Source: an uncultured Lachnospiraceae bacterium (lineage in GTDB: Bacteria > Bacillota_A > Clostridia > Lachnospirales > Lachnospiraceae). From it: a stretch of 64,000 nt of DNA. Every line of letters starts with the position of its first letter. The stretch's first letter is position 1. This document shows positions 26,933-36,481 of this stretch, one piece after another. Under the pieces are notes generated by a model. That model was not told the DNA's origin and did not search any database. It saw only the letters and a program-made list of their open reading frames with translations. The DNA lies in assembly GCA_910577835.1 (NCBI GenBank), contig CAJTOU010000014.1, positions 1-64,000 of the forward strand. Reading direction: 5' to 3'. The translations under genes were made by a program, and so were the position numbers.

Positions 26933-26984
26933 ATGGGGCTGTTGTATTAAGGAATAACTTAGTGCGGCAATCCCATGTTTTTGT
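26933..26984 (+). terminator. Intrinsic terminator after the chemotaxis receptor
   Basis: A 19-base arm from 26933 pairs with 26958-26976 (several G-U pairs, six-base loop), followed by GTTTTTGTT. Confidence 0.65.
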
Positions 26985-26989
26985 TATAT

Positions 26990-27018
26990 TTGACAATCAG
27001 TCTTTAGCTGGCTACATA
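26990..27018 (+). promoter_or_regulatory. Sigma-A type promoter of the AI-2E family transporter
   Basis: TTGACA (26990-26995), a 17-base spacer and TACATA (27013-27018) lie 80 bases ahead of the gene and directly behind the preceding terminator. Confidence 0.6.
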
Positions 27019-27097
27019 ATAAGGCAATCAATTGCGGCTTGCGTGATAAGGCAGTGAGCTTTCGACTGGTTGTAAATATTTAGGAGGATTTGCTACT

Positions 27098-28330
27098 ATG
27101 GAACCAAATAAAAAATTTTACTGGAAGCTGGGTGCTGTGATTTTCGGAAGTCTGGCAGCAGCGATTTCTTTTTTCTTTTTAATATTCGGATATCGCGAGA
27201 TAAAAGATTTCTTATCTCTTATTATGTCAGGACTTCGGCCGGTATTAGCAGGAGTGGTGCTGGCGTATGTGTTGTGTCCGATTGCAAAATTTCTGGAACA
27301 GCAATTTGATAAGACAACTAAACTTGTACGTTTTTCGCGGGCATTCTCTGTATTGTTTACAATGCTTTTTGCGTTTGCTCTATTGGGACTGTTCTGCGCG
27401 CTGATTATTCCGCAGCTTGCAGAAAGTGTAGGCAGTCTTGTGGAAGACCTTCCGGGAATGCTAGAAATTCAGCTTGAAAGACTGAATACATATTTAAAAT
27501 CAGATGATGATGTAGCTATTACTATTTTACAGATGATAGAATCAGCAGAAACCACACTTGTAACATGGATAAAAACAAATCTGTTTTCTACGGTGTCTAC
27601 TCTGGCAAACAGTGTACTGTCGGTAGGCTCCACCCTGTTAAATATGATAGTATCTGTGATTGTAACCATTTATCTTTTGCTAGACCGTGAGCATTATATG
27701 GCTCAGTGCAGAAAATTATTTTATTCGATCAGCAAAAATAAACGCTTTAACCGGCTGGTAGGAGAAACTTTACAGCAGGCAAACAAAATTTTTGGAGGTT
27801 TTATTTCTGGAAAACTTCTCGATTCCCTTATTATAGGCATTATCTGTTTTGTATGTCTGATGATTATGAATATGCCATATGCGCTGTTAATTAGTGTAAT
27901 TGTAGGAGTGACAAATATTATTCCTGTATTTGGTCCGTTTATTGGAGCCGTGCCAAGTGCTTTTCTGCTATTGCTGGTTTCTCCGGGTAAATGCATTGCT
28001 TTTTTGATATTTATTATAGTACTTCAACAGGTAGATGGAAATATTATAGGACCTCGTATTCTTGGCAATTCCACAGGTCTGTCGGCATTTTATGTTATGG
28101 TGGCAATGCTGCTGTTTGGCAAACTGCTTGGCTTCGTGGGAATGATTATAGGAGTGCCATTGTTTGCGACTCTCTATTATATGGTAAAACGGACAGCGGA
28201 ATATTCTTTGAAAAGACAAAAGCTGCCTGTAAATACAGACGAATATGAGAAAATTTTTGAAAAAAGCGAAAATACTAGAAAGAAACAGCAAGAAAACAAG
28301 GATTCGAAGAAACAGGATTTGGACTCTTAG
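27098..28330 (+). CDS. AI-2E (TerC/TqsA) family transporter
   Basis: A 410-aa polytopic membrane protein with about eight helices. The family signature appears as GVTNIIPVFGPFIGAVPSA and IVLQQVDGNIIGPRILG in the C-terminal half. Substrates differ in this family (autoinducer-2 export, Na+/H+ exchange, others), so function is not assigned. The charged C-terminal tail is cytoplasmic. AGGAGG precedes ATG 27098. It stands 30 bases before an ABC exporter pair on the same strand. Confidence 0.9.
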   Translation: MEPNKKFYWKLGAVIFGSLAAAISFFFLIFGYREIKDFLSLIMSGLRPVLAGVVLAYVLCPIAKFLEQQFDKTTKLVRFSRAFSVLFTMLFAFALLGLFCALIIPQLAESVGSLVEDLPGMLEIQLERLNTYLKSDDDVAITILQMIESAETTLVTWIKTNLFSTVSTLANSVLSVGSTLLNMIVSVIVTIYLLLDREHYMAQCRKLFYSISKNKRFNRLVGETLQQANKIFGGFISGKLLDSLIIGIICFVCLMIMNMPYALLISVIVGVTNIIPVFGPFIGAVPSAFLLLLVSPGKCIAFLIFIIVLQQVDGNIIGPRILGNSTGLSAFYVMVAMLLFGKLLGFVGMIIGVPLFATLYYMVKRTAEYSLKRQKLPVNTDEYEKIFEKSENTRKKQQENKDSKKQDLDS

Positions 28331-28360
28331 GAAATTAAAAAGATTAGGAGGAGGTTAATT

Positions 28361-30109
28361 ATGTTAAAGTATTTGAAAAAATACTGGTTTTATGCGCTTT
28401 TAGCTCCTGTTTTTATGGTTGGAGAGGTTATGATGGACCTTATTCAGCCACGTATGATGAGTAATATCGTAGATAATGGCGTATTGGGATTGAATAATGG
28501 GAATATAGGTGATATGCACATTGTACTGACATCAGGGATTCAGATGATAGGAGTAGTGTTTTTGGGTGGTATATTTGGTGTGCTTTCAGGGGTATTTTCA
28601 AATTTATGCAGCCAGAATTTTGGAAATGATATTCGCAAAGACTGTTTTCAAAAAATCATGTCGCTTTCTCTGGAACAGACAGACAAGTTTTCTACCGGCT
28701 CGCTGATTACCAGAGTGACGAATGATGTGACACAGGTTCAAAATATGGTAGCTCAGTGTATTCGGGGATTTGTGCGTACCTGTATGCTGTTTTTTGGCGG
28801 CATTGTCTGTATGCTGACTCTGGACTTAAGCTTTGGCGTTGTGGTTCTGTGCGCGTTTCCAATTGTTCTTCTGATTGTTCTTTTCTTTATTTCCAAGGTT
28901 AATCCGTTATTTCTGGTGCTTCAGAAAAAACTGGATAAGGTCAACAGCGTTATGCAGGAAAATGTGACAGGAGCAAGAGTGGTAAAGGCATACGTCAGGG
29001 AAGAATATGAAAAAAACCGTTTTGGAGATTCTAACAGAGAGCTTGTGGATACACAGCTTCATGTGCTGGTATTATTGTCCTATATGATGCCTCTTATGAA
29101 TATTATTATGAATATTTCTATTGTGGCGGTGATTTATATTGGTTCTGTAAGAGTGCAGGGCGGAAATACCACACCGGGTAATGTTATGGCGGCGATTACT
29201 TATTTAACTCAGATTTTAAACAGTGTAGTTATGCTGGCAATGATTTTTCAGAATGTATCAAGAGGAATGGCTTCTTTTGGACGTCTTAAGGAAGTTCTTC
29301 TCTGTGAGCCGATAATTTCAGATGGAAAAGGTATTTCTTTGACAAGTGAAAATCTGAGAGGAAAAGTAGAGTTTCGAAATGTTTCCTTTGCCTATCCACA
29401 ATCTGTGGGCGATGGAGTTTTGAAAAATATCAATCTGACTGTTTTTCCGGGAGAAACTTTTGCGATTCTTGGAGCTACCGGCTGCGGAAAATCAAGTCTT
29501 GTCAATCTGATACCAAGATTTTACGATGTTACAGAGGGACAGGTTCTTGTAGACGGCGTGGATGTCAGAGAATACAGACTTAGTGAGCTTCGGGAAAAAA
29601 TAGCAATCGCTCTTCAGAAAAGTGAATTATTCAGTACAAGCATCCGGAATAATATTTTATGGGGCAGAGGAAATGCATCGCAGCAGGAGACTGGACATGC
29701 AGCGCAAATCGCTCAGGCGGAAGAATTTATAAAAGCTCAGCCGAAAGGATATGATACATTGGTTGCAGAAAAGGGCATGAGCCTGTCAGGTGGTCAGAAG
29801 CAGCGTATTGCTATCAGCCGTGCTGTTTTGAAAAGCGCTGATATTCTGATATTTGACGATTCTACCAGTGCACTGGATTTGAAGACAGAAGCACAGTTAT
29901 ATGAGGCATTAAACAGAGAATATAAAGATGTGACAAAAATTATTATCGCTCAGAGAATTGCTTCTGTGAAAAATGCAGATAGAATCGCAGTTATTGACAA
30001 TGGAAGAATTGCAGACTGTGGAACACATAAGGAGCTTATGGAAACCAGCGATATTTACAGAGATATTTATACATCACAGCTAAAGTCGGGAGGTGAGCAG
30101 GGTGAGTAA
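28361..30109 (+). CDS. ABC exporter half-transporter with degenerate ATPase site
   Basis: The 582-aa protein has six N-terminal helices (to about residue 320) and a C-terminal nucleotide-binding domain: Walker A GATGCGKSS, signature LSGGQKQR, Walker B ILIFDDS. The catalytic Glu after Walker B is Asp here, as in the non-catalytic half of heterodimeric exporters such as BmrCD/TM287-288. AGGAGGAGG precedes ATG 28361. It overlaps its partner gene. Substrate probably drugs or lipids; not determinable from sequence. Confidence 0.92.
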   Translation: MLKYLKKYWFYALLAPVFMVGEVMMDLIQPRMMSNIVDNGVLGLNNGNIGDMHIVLTSGIQMIGVVFLGGIFGVLSGVFSNLCSQNFGNDIRKDCFQKIMSLSLEQTDKFSTGSLITRVTNDVTQVQNMVAQCIRGFVRTCMLFFGGIVCMLTLDLSFGVVVLCAFPIVLLIVLFFISKVNPLFLVLQKKLDKVNSVMQENVTGARVVKAYVREEYEKNRFGDSNRELVDTQLHVLVLLSYMMPLMNIIMNISIVAVIYIGSVRVQGGNTTPGNVMAAITYLTQILNSVVMLAMIFQNVSRGMASFGRLKEVLLCEPIISDGKGISLTSENLRGKVEFRNVSFAYPQSVGDGVLKNINLTVFPGETFAILGATGCGKSSLVNLIPRFYDVTEGQVLVDGVDVREYRLSELREKIAIALQKSELFSTSIRNNILWGRGNASQQETGHAAQIAQAEEFIKAQPKGYDTLVAEKGMSLSGGQKQRIAISRAVLKSADILIFDDSTSALDLKTEAQLYEALNREYKDVTKIIIAQRIASVKNADRIAVIDNGRIADCGTHKELMETSDIYRDIYTSQLKSGGEQGE

Positions 30110-31949
30110 TGAGCAGAAAAAACAGAATGCGCCGCAGGAGCTTCGCATGGGACCGGGCGGAAGACGGGGACCGGGAGGTCCTATGGGAATGCAGAATGTA
30201 GAAAAAGCAAAGGACAAAAAGAAAACACTCAAAAGATTGTTTCTGTATTTTGGGGGCGAAAAGAAAATCGTGGCAGTGCTTCTGACAGCAGTTGCCGTTA
30301 TGGTGGCATGCTCCGTCTATGCGCCAAAGCTTCAAAGTGAAGCAATTGATTATATTACAAAACATATCTTTGACAGTGTTGGAAAAGTTCTTGTAATTAT
30401 GCTGATAGTTTATGGTATCTATACAGTGTGCAGTCTTATTCAAAGTGTGCTGAGTGCTCATTTAAGCCAGCATATTGTAAAGAGAATGCGGGAGGAACTA
30501 TTTGATAAAATTGTACATCTTCCGATAAAATACCTTGATACACATCCACATGGAGATGTGATGAGCCGTATGACAAATGATGTGGAGAATATTTCCAATA
30601 CGGTTTCCCAGTCTTTGAGCTCTCTGGTTTCGGGCATTTTAACGATTGCAGGAACTGTGATTATGATGTTTTATCTGTGCTGGCAGCTTGCATTGCTGTC
30701 ATGTGTAACAGTGGTGCTGACTGTGATTGTCACCAAAATTCTGTCAAAAAATATGAGGCGTTTTTTCCTGAGAAGACAGGAGCTTTTGGGAGATTTAAAC
30801 AGTGCTACCGAAGAAAATATCACCGGCTATAAAACAGTGGTGGCGTACAACAGACAAGGCAGGGTAATAGATGAATTTAATAGGATTTCCGACGATATGA
30901 CAAAAACAGGAATTATTGCAGAGATTATCGGCGGCTCCATGGGACCTGTTATGAATGTAGTAAATAATATCGGTTTTGTGATTATCGCAGCTTTTGGAGG
31001 TTTTTTTGCAATTAAAGAGATTGTATCGGTGGGTATGATTTCCGCTTTTATTGTATATGCGAGACAATTCGGAAGACCAATTAATGAAATCGCACAGCTT
31101 TATGCACAGATTCAGACAGCACTTGCCGGAGCGGAGCGGGTATTTGATATTATGGATGAGAAAACGGAGGATTCCTTGGAAGAGGGTCATCACGCCGCCA
31201 TGCCGGAGGGTAAGGGGGTAATATCTTTTGAACATGTGGATTTTTCTTATGTTCCGGAAAAACAGGTATTATATGATTTTACCTTAAATGTGCGGGCAGG
31301 TCATAAAGTTGCACTGGTGGGAGCGACCGGAAGTGGAAAAACTACTGTGGTTAATCTGCTTATGCGCTTTTATGATACAGACAGCGGAAGGATTCTGATA
31401 GATGGCGTGGATATTCGGGATATTTCTCTTGAGGAACTGCGTCGGAATATTGCCATTGTGCTTCAAGATACGGTATTATTTTCAGATACAATTAAAAACA
31501 ATTTAAAGTATGCAGATATTGATGCTTCTGATGAACAGATTAAACGGGCAGCGGAAATCGGCTGTTGTGACAGAATGATTTCACATCTGGAAAAAGGTTA
31601 TGAAACGATGCTTTCAGAGTCCGGTCAGAATCTTTCACAGGGTCAGAGACAGCTTTTGTCTATTTCAAGAGCAGTGCTTGCCAATCCGAAAATACTGATT
31701 TTAGATGAGGCAACTTCAAGTGTGGATACAAGAACGGAAAAGAATATTCAGGATGCCATGGTAAATCTGATGAAGGACCGTACCAGCCTGATTATTGCTC
31801 ACAGACTGTCAACAATAAGGGATGCGGATTTTATTGTGGTTCTGGACCAGGGGAAAATTGTGGAAACCGGAAATCATGAGGAGTTAATTGAGCAAAAGGG
31901 AAGATATTATGAGCTGTATATGACACAGTTTTCAGGAAAGCAGATATAA
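30102..31949 (+). CDS. ABC exporter half-transporter, partner subunit
   Basis: The 615-aa partner has a Gly/Pro-rich N-terminal tail (about 40 residues, with MGPGGRRGPGGPMG), six helices, and a nucleotide-binding domain with Walker A GATGSGKTT and Walker B ILILDEATSSVD (catalytic Glu present), but a non-canonical signature LSQGQ. The changes in the two halves are complementary: one consensus and one degenerate ATP site in the dimer. I prefer GTG 30102, eight bases behind GGGAGG; a GTG at 30093 overlaps that site. Confidence 0.92.
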   Translation: MSNEQKKQNAPQELRMGPGGRRGPGGPMGMQNVEKAKDKKKTLKRLFLYFGGEKKIVAVLLTAVAVMVACSVYAPKLQSEAIDYITKHIFDSVGKVLVIMLIVYGIYTVCSLIQSVLSAHLSQHIVKRMREELFDKIVHLPIKYLDTHPHGDVMSRMTNDVENISNTVSQSLSSLVSGILTIAGTVIMMFYLCWQLALLSCVTVVLTVIVTKILSKNMRRFFLRRQELLGDLNSATEENITGYKTVVAYNRQGRVIDEFNRISDDMTKTGIIAEIIGGSMGPVMNVVNNIGFVIIAAFGGFFAIKEIVSVGMISAFIVYARQFGRPINEIAQLYAQIQTALAGAERVFDIMDEKTEDSLEEGHHAAMPEGKGVISFEHVDFSYVPEKQVLYDFTLNVRAGHKVALVGATGSGKTTVVNLLMRFYDTDSGRILIDGVDIRDISLEELRRNIAIVLQDTVLFSDTIKNNLKYADIDASDEQIKRAAEIGCCDRMISHLEKGYETMLSESGQNLSQGQRQLLSISRAVLANPKILILDEATSSVDTRTEKNIQDAMVNLMKDRTSLIIAHRLSTIRDADFIVVLDQGKIVETGNHEELIEQKGRYYELYMTQFSGKQI

Positions 31950-31979
31950 AGAAAGGTAAACATAAAGGAAGGTATATTC

Positions 31980-32861
31980 ATGGAATTGGTAAAAGCAGGT
32001 GAAAATACTTATTATATAGACTGCTATGCAAAGGTAGGCGTCTATGTGAAAACTGACAGAGAAGTATATTTGATAGACAGCGGAACAAACGATGCAGAGG
32101 GGGAAGAGATTCTTCGTATTTTAAAAAAACAGGGATGGAAATTAAAAGCGGTGATTCTGACGCATGGGCATGCAGACCATAGCGGCGGATGTGCAAAGAT
32201 ACAGGAGGAGACAGGATGCAGTATCTATATGACAGTGGAAGAAAAGATATATTCAGAATATCCGTTTTTATCACCTGTTTATATTACAGGGGGATATCCG
32301 CCAAGGGAAATGCAGAATCATTTCTTTCTTGCCCGCAAATATAATGCAGAGAATATTAAACAGGCTGTTCTGCCAAAAGAGCTGCAGATTATTCCTTTGC
32401 CGGGACATAACTTTCATATGATTGGTGTACGTACAGAAGATGATGTTGTATTTCTGGCAGATAGTATTTTCAGTATGAAGATGTTAAGGCGATATCATAT
32501 TAATTTTATGTTTCATGTGCCGGAATTTATAAAAACGCTGGATAAAATAGGAAAAATGCAGGCAAACCTGTTTATTCCAAGCCATGCAGAGCCGACAGAA
32601 GATATCGGTTCTCTTGTACAGGCAAATAAGGAAAAGATAGATGAGATTGCAAAAAATATTATTAATTTCTGTGAGACACCGATTACTTATGACGAGTTAA
32701 TAAGAAAGCTGTTTGATGAATATGGAAGAAAGCTGGATATGCAGCAGTATTATCTGGTAGGATTTACTGTTCGTTCTTATCTGTCGTGGTTAAAGGAGAA
32801 GGGAAGCCTTCATACAATGTTTGAAGACAATATGCTTTGTTGGAGGAGCTGGCATGCCTGA
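31980..32861 (+). CDS. MBL-fold metallo-hydrolase
   Basis: A 293-aa metallo-beta-lactamase-fold enzyme with the motif THGHADHSGG (residues 60-69), the later His in PLPGHNFHM and Asp in FLADSIF, and a C-terminal His in PSHAEPT. A helical C-terminal extension (about 215-290) follows the core, as in many cytosolic thioesterase/glyoxalase-like members. The substrate is unknown. AAGGAAGG precedes ATG 31980. It overlaps the next gene by eight bases. Confidence 0.88.
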   Translation: MELVKAGENTYYIDCYAKVGVYVKTDREVYLIDSGTNDAEGEEILRILKKQGWKLKAVILTHGHADHSGGCAKIQEETGCSIYMTVEEKIYSEYPFLSPVYITGGYPPREMQNHFFLARKYNAENIKQAVLPKELQIIPLPGHNFHMIGVRTEDDVVFLADSIFSMKMLRRYHINFMFHVPEFIKTLDKIGKMQANLFIPSHAEPTEDIGSLVQANKEKIDEIAKNIINFCETPITYDELIRKLFDEYGRKLDMQQYYLVGFTVRSYLSWLKEKGSLHTMFEDNMLCWRSWHA

Positions 32862-33609
32862 GAATGAAAATTTATTAAAAAAGAGGATTATAGAACTGGC
32901 AGAGAGGTCATATAATAACAGTCAGTATTTGTTTACAAATTTTTTAAGTCCTGCGGAATTGTCTGACTGTGCGGAAGTCTTGCAGAAAAACAGAATAAGA
33001 TACCAGAGCTTTGGCGGAACAGAAATGGCGGAACGGGAAGTGATAAAATTTGGAAGTACGGAGGAGTTCGGGTATGACATGGAATATCCTATCTCATGTA
33101 TTGTGGTCGAACCCAACCTTGAGAAATTTGCGGAGGAACTGAACCACAGGGATTATCTTGGAAGTATTTTAAACCTTGGAATTGAGAGAGATGTGATAGG
33201 CGATATTTATATAAGAGGGAAAACGGGATATGTGATATGTCTGTCAAAAATGGCGGAGTATATAGCAGAGAATCTTGTAAAAATCAGACATACTTATGTA
33301 AAGTGCAGAGTGGCAGATGAGATGCCGAAGGCTTTGGAACCAGAGTTTGAAAATAGTATTGTTTCTGCAAGCTCGGAAAGATGTGATATTGTACTAGCGA
33401 AACTGTATCATATTTCAAGGACAGAGGCTCTGGAGCTTTTTCGGGAAAAGAAGGTATGTGTGAATGGAAGAGTGGTGGAGAGTAACAGCAGAAATTTGAA
33501 AGAGGGGGATGTAGTTTCAGCAAGAGGGTATGGAAAATTTATATATCGTGGTGTTTTGGGGGTGAATAAAAAGGAGAAGCTTAGAGTAAATATTGATAGA
33601 TATGTATAA
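32854..33609 (+). CDS. ylmH: YlmH-like S4-domain RNA-binding protein
   Basis: A 251-aa protein with the YlmH N-terminal domain (DYLGSILNLGIERDVIGDI) and a C-terminal S4 RNA-binding domain (about residues 180-240, with FREKKVCVNGRVVESNSRN). In Bacillus, YlmH acts with stalled ribosomes and can be part of ribosome rescue; here it lies away from the division cluster where it is normally found, coupled to an MBL hydrolase. ATG 32854 follows GGAGGAG. Its presence in the same window as RqcH is notable but they are 11 kb apart. Confidence 0.9.
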   Translation: MPENENLLKKRIIELAERSYNNSQYLFTNFLSPAELSDCAEVLQKNRIRYQSFGGTEMAEREVIKFGSTEEFGYDMEYPISCIVVEPNLEKFAEELNHRDYLGSILNLGIERDVIGDIYIRGKTGYVICLSKMAEYIAENLVKIRHTYVKCRVADEMPKALEPEFENSIVSASSERCDIVLAKLYHISRTEALELFREKKVCVNGRVVESNSRNLKEGDVVSARGYGKFIYRGVLGVNKKEKLRVNIDRYV

Positions 33610-33663
33610 GATTAGAGAATAAATAGATTATTGAATAAACAAAAAAGTGAAACCAAAATATGC

Positions 33664-33693
33664 TTGACATTTCCATGCCTTTCTCAGTATAAT
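33664..33693 (+). promoter_or_regulatory. Strong sigma-A promoter of the hybrid kinase gene
   Basis: Consensus TTGACA (33664-33669) and TATAAT (33688-33693), 18 bases apart. Confidence 0.85.
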
Positions 33694-33717
33694 GTTTTTA
33701 TTAAATTCTGAGAAAGG
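33678..33717 (+). promoter_or_regulatory. 10-bp inverted repeat over the -10 region
   Basis: CCTTTCTCAG (33678-33687) and CTGAGAAAGG (33708-33717) are perfect reverse complements with 20 bases between; the TATAAT lies inside. It could be an operator. The right arm also contains the AAAGG used as the ribosome site for a short leader ORF. Confidence 0.6.
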
Positions 33718-33724
33718 AACCGTC

Positions 33725-33799
33725 ATGATAAAATGGAACCCAGATTCGGAAAATAGGAATGAGACTGCGAAAAGAAAGGAAATATGTGATGTTGGATAA
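33725..33799 (+). CDS. Possible 24-aa leader peptide overlapping the kinase start
   Basis: ATG 33725 has AAAGGA six bases upstream and runs 24 codons (starting MIKWNPDSENRN) to TAA 33797-33799, eleven bases past the kinase ATG in another frame. Translation would carry ribosomes over the kinase start. There is no homology evidence. Confidence 0.35.
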   Translation: MIKWNPDSENRNETAKRKEICDVG

Positions 33800-36338
33800 A
33801 AAGATAAGCGGTTTTTTTAAATATAGTATTATTACTGTATTGCTTGTCTGCATAATAGTGTTTACAATATTGACATTTTATATGTCAGGGCAGACAGAAT
33901 CTTCTATTAAGGATATCAGTGAGATTTATATGAAGGAAATGAGTTCTCAGATACAACAGAAGTTTGAAACGGTTATTGATTTGCGTTTAAGCCAGCTAAA
34001 GGGAATTATACAGCGTACTCCGCCAGACGCTGCAGTTTATGGCGACGAGCTGATAGATGAACTGCGTGTCAGTGCTGATGTTCGAGATATTACATATCTT
34101 AGCATTTATTCAAGTGAAGGAGAAGCGGAAAGAATTACAGGTGAACATTTAAACATTATAAATTATGATAATATTTTAGGTAATCTGAATAAAGAAACTG
34201 CAACGATTGGATTTGCTACAAACGATAAGGGTGAAAAATATCTCATACTGGCAGAGGCAGCAGAGTATCCTTTAAAAGATGGAACCGCCAGCGTAGCATT
34301 AATAGCTGGAATATCCATGCAATATCTGAATGAGGCACTTTTTCTGGATGAAAAAAATGCAATGGCATATTCGCATGTTATTTCAAAAGATGGAACATTT
34401 TTAATTCGAAGCGGGGATGCATACAGAGACAATTATTTTAATCGGTTACAGGATATTGTTGAGGATTTAGACGGAAAATCAGCCGAAGATTATATTCGCG
34501 AATTAAAAGAAGCAATTGCTGCTGATAAAGACTATTCTGCGGTGCTTTTGACGGAAGGAGAAAAAAGACATTTGTTTGCAAGTCCGGTTTCAGGAGATAT
34601 TGACTGGTATCTGATTTCCATTATGCCAAGTGGAATCTTGGATGAAAGGCTCAGTGAGCTGGATGTAAAGCGAGTAATTATTATGATTGGTTCCTCATTG
34701 ATTATTTTGATTACCATGATGGTTATTTTTATTATCTATTATCGATTTTCCAGACAGCAGATGATAGAATTAAACAAAGCGGAGAAGGAAGCAGTTCAGG
34801 CTAATATTGCAAAAAGTGAATTTCTCTCCAGTATGAGCCATGATATTCGTACCCCTATGAATGCGATTATTGGAATGACAGAAATTGCGCTGCGAAATGT
34901 TCAGGGCAATATGCGTGTGGAGGATTGTCTGCAAAAAGTCCGGTTATCCAGCAAACATTTACTTGGATTAATTAATGATGTCTTGGATATGTCCAAAATC
35001 GAAAGTGGAAAGATGACATTAAACATTTCAGAAATGTCGCTTCGTGAGGCGATGGATGATATTGTAAATATTATGCAGCCTCAGGTAAAGGAGCACAGTC
35101 AGTATTTTGATATTTTTATTCAGGATATTGATGTGGAAAATGTTTATTGTGACGGGGTGCGTCTCAATCAGGTAATTTTAAATCTGTTGTCAAATGCAGT
35201 CAAGTTTACTCCAACAGATGGAAGAATTGATGTACATTTATATCAGGAGGCTTCTCCATTAGGTGAGCAGTATATCAGGACTCATTTTAAAGTAGAGGAT
35301 ACCGGAATCGGTATGTCAGAGGAGTTTCAGAAAAAGATTTTTGATACATTTTCAAGGGAAGAGGAGAATGAAAAAGTACAGAGAATAACCGGAACAGGTC
35401 TTGGAATGTCTATTACAAAAAGCATTATTGACCTTATGGGCGGTACGATTGAGCTTAGAAGTGAACAGGGAAAGGGTACACAGTTCCATGTAATTCTGGA
35501 CTTTAAAAAGGCCGATATTGGAGAAAATGATATGAGGCTGCCAGAATGGAATGTACTGGTGGTAGATGACAATGAAATGCTTTGCCTTAGTGCCGCTGCC
35601 AATTTAGAGGCGCTGGGAGTTCATGCTGAATGGACTCTGGATGGAATGAAGGCAGTAGAAATGATAGCGGAGCATCACAAACAGAACAATGATTATCATT
35701 TTGTTTTGATAGACTGGAAGATGCCAAATATGGATGGAATAGAAACCATTCAGGAAATTCACGCCAGAGTAGGAAAAGATATTCCGATTTTCCTGATATC
35801 TGCTTATGACCAGGGTGAACTTGAAGATATGGCTTTTGAAAATGAAATAGAAGGCTTTATTTCAAAACCGCTGTTTAAATCCACTTTATTTGCGCGTTTG
35901 AGACAATATGTAGATGGATTGGAAAATGGTATCGATGGAGAAAATGAACAGATTGATTTTCAGGGAAAACGGGTACTTCTTGCAGAGGATATTGAAATTA
36001 ACTGGGAAATAGCCAATGAGATTCTTTCGGCAGCAGGACTGGTGCTTGAATGGGCAGAAAATGGTCAGATATGTGTAGACAGATTTGCAGCTTCAGAGCC
36101 AGGATATTACAATGCTATTCTTATGGATGTAAGAATGCCGGTGATGAATGGATATGATGCCACAAAAACAATTCGGAAAATGGACCGTCCGGATAAGGAC
36201 CTGCCGATTATAGCCATGACAGCAGATGCATTTTCAGATGATGCGCAGAGATGCTTTGAGTGTGGTATGGATGCACATCTGACAAAGCCTCTTGATATCA
36301 GAGAATGTATGAGGACATTGCAGAATTATTTAAAATAG
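33789..36338 (+). CDS. Hybrid sensor histidine kinase with two receivers
   Basis: The 849-aa membrane kinase has a helix at residues 10-31, an extracellular sensor domain (about 32-295), a second helix (about 297-320), a HisKA domain (SHDIRTPMNAIIGM, His near 350), a HATPase domain (NLLSNAVKFT; GTGLGMSI), and two receivers. Receiver 1 has VDDNE and phospho-Asp in LIDWKMPNMDG (near 643); receiver 2 has AEDIEIN and LMDVRMPVMNG (near 780). Both have the conserved Lys. No Hpt domain and no output regulator is nearby, so the partner is unknown. GAAAGGA before ATG 33789 decides the start. Confidence 0.93.
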   Translation: MLDKKISGFFKYSIITVLLVCIIVFTILTFYMSGQTESSIKDISEIYMKEMSSQIQQKFETVIDLRLSQLKGIIQRTPPDAAVYGDELIDELRVSADVRDITYLSIYSSEGEAERITGEHLNIINYDNILGNLNKETATIGFATNDKGEKYLILAEAAEYPLKDGTASVALIAGISMQYLNEALFLDEKNAMAYSHVISKDGTFLIRSGDAYRDNYFNRLQDIVEDLDGKSAEDYIRELKEAIAADKDYSAVLLTEGEKRHLFASPVSGDIDWYLISIMPSGILDERLSELDVKRVIIMIGSSLIILITMMVIFIIYYRFSRQQMIELNKAEKEAVQANIAKSEFLSSMSHDIRTPMNAIIGMTEIALRNVQGNMRVEDCLQKVRLSSKHLLGLINDVLDMSKIESGKMTLNISEMSLREAMDDIVNIMQPQVKEHSQYFDIFIQDIDVENVYCDGVRLNQVILNLLSNAVKFTPTDGRIDVHLYQEASPLGEQYIRTHFKVEDTGIGMSEEFQKKIFDTFSREEENEKVQRITGTGLGMSITKSIIDLMGGTIELRSEQGKGTQFHVILDFKKADIGENDMRLPEWNVLVVDDNEMLCLSAAANLEALGVHAEWTLDGMKAVEMIAEHHKQNNDYHFVLIDWKMPNMDGIETIQEIHARVGKDIPIFLISAYDQGELEDMAFENEIEGFISKPLFKSTLFARLRQYVDGLENGIDGENEQIDFQGKRVLLAEDIEINWEIANEILSAAGLVLEWAENGQICVDRFAASEPGYYNAILMDVRMPVMNGYDATKTIRKMDRPDKDLPIIAMTADAFSDDAQRCFECGMDAHLTKPLDIRECMRTLQNYLK

Positions 36339-36383
36339 AAATTCTGATAAGATGAAACCAGCACTTGTGTTGATTGCTTAAAT

Positions 36384-36433
36384 AAAAATAGGAACTGTCA
36401 TTAAAAGAATTTTTAATGACAGTTCCTATTTTT
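36384..36433. terminator. Bidirectional terminator between convergent genes
   Basis: A 22-bp perfect stem (36385-36406 with 36411-36432) with a four-base loop has A-rich and T-rich ends on both strands, so it can end the kinase gene and the minus-strand gene alike. Confidence 0.9.
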
Positions 36434-36481
36434 ATTTATTTACTTAACATAATCTGTTTTTGGCTGATTATATTGCCTGAT

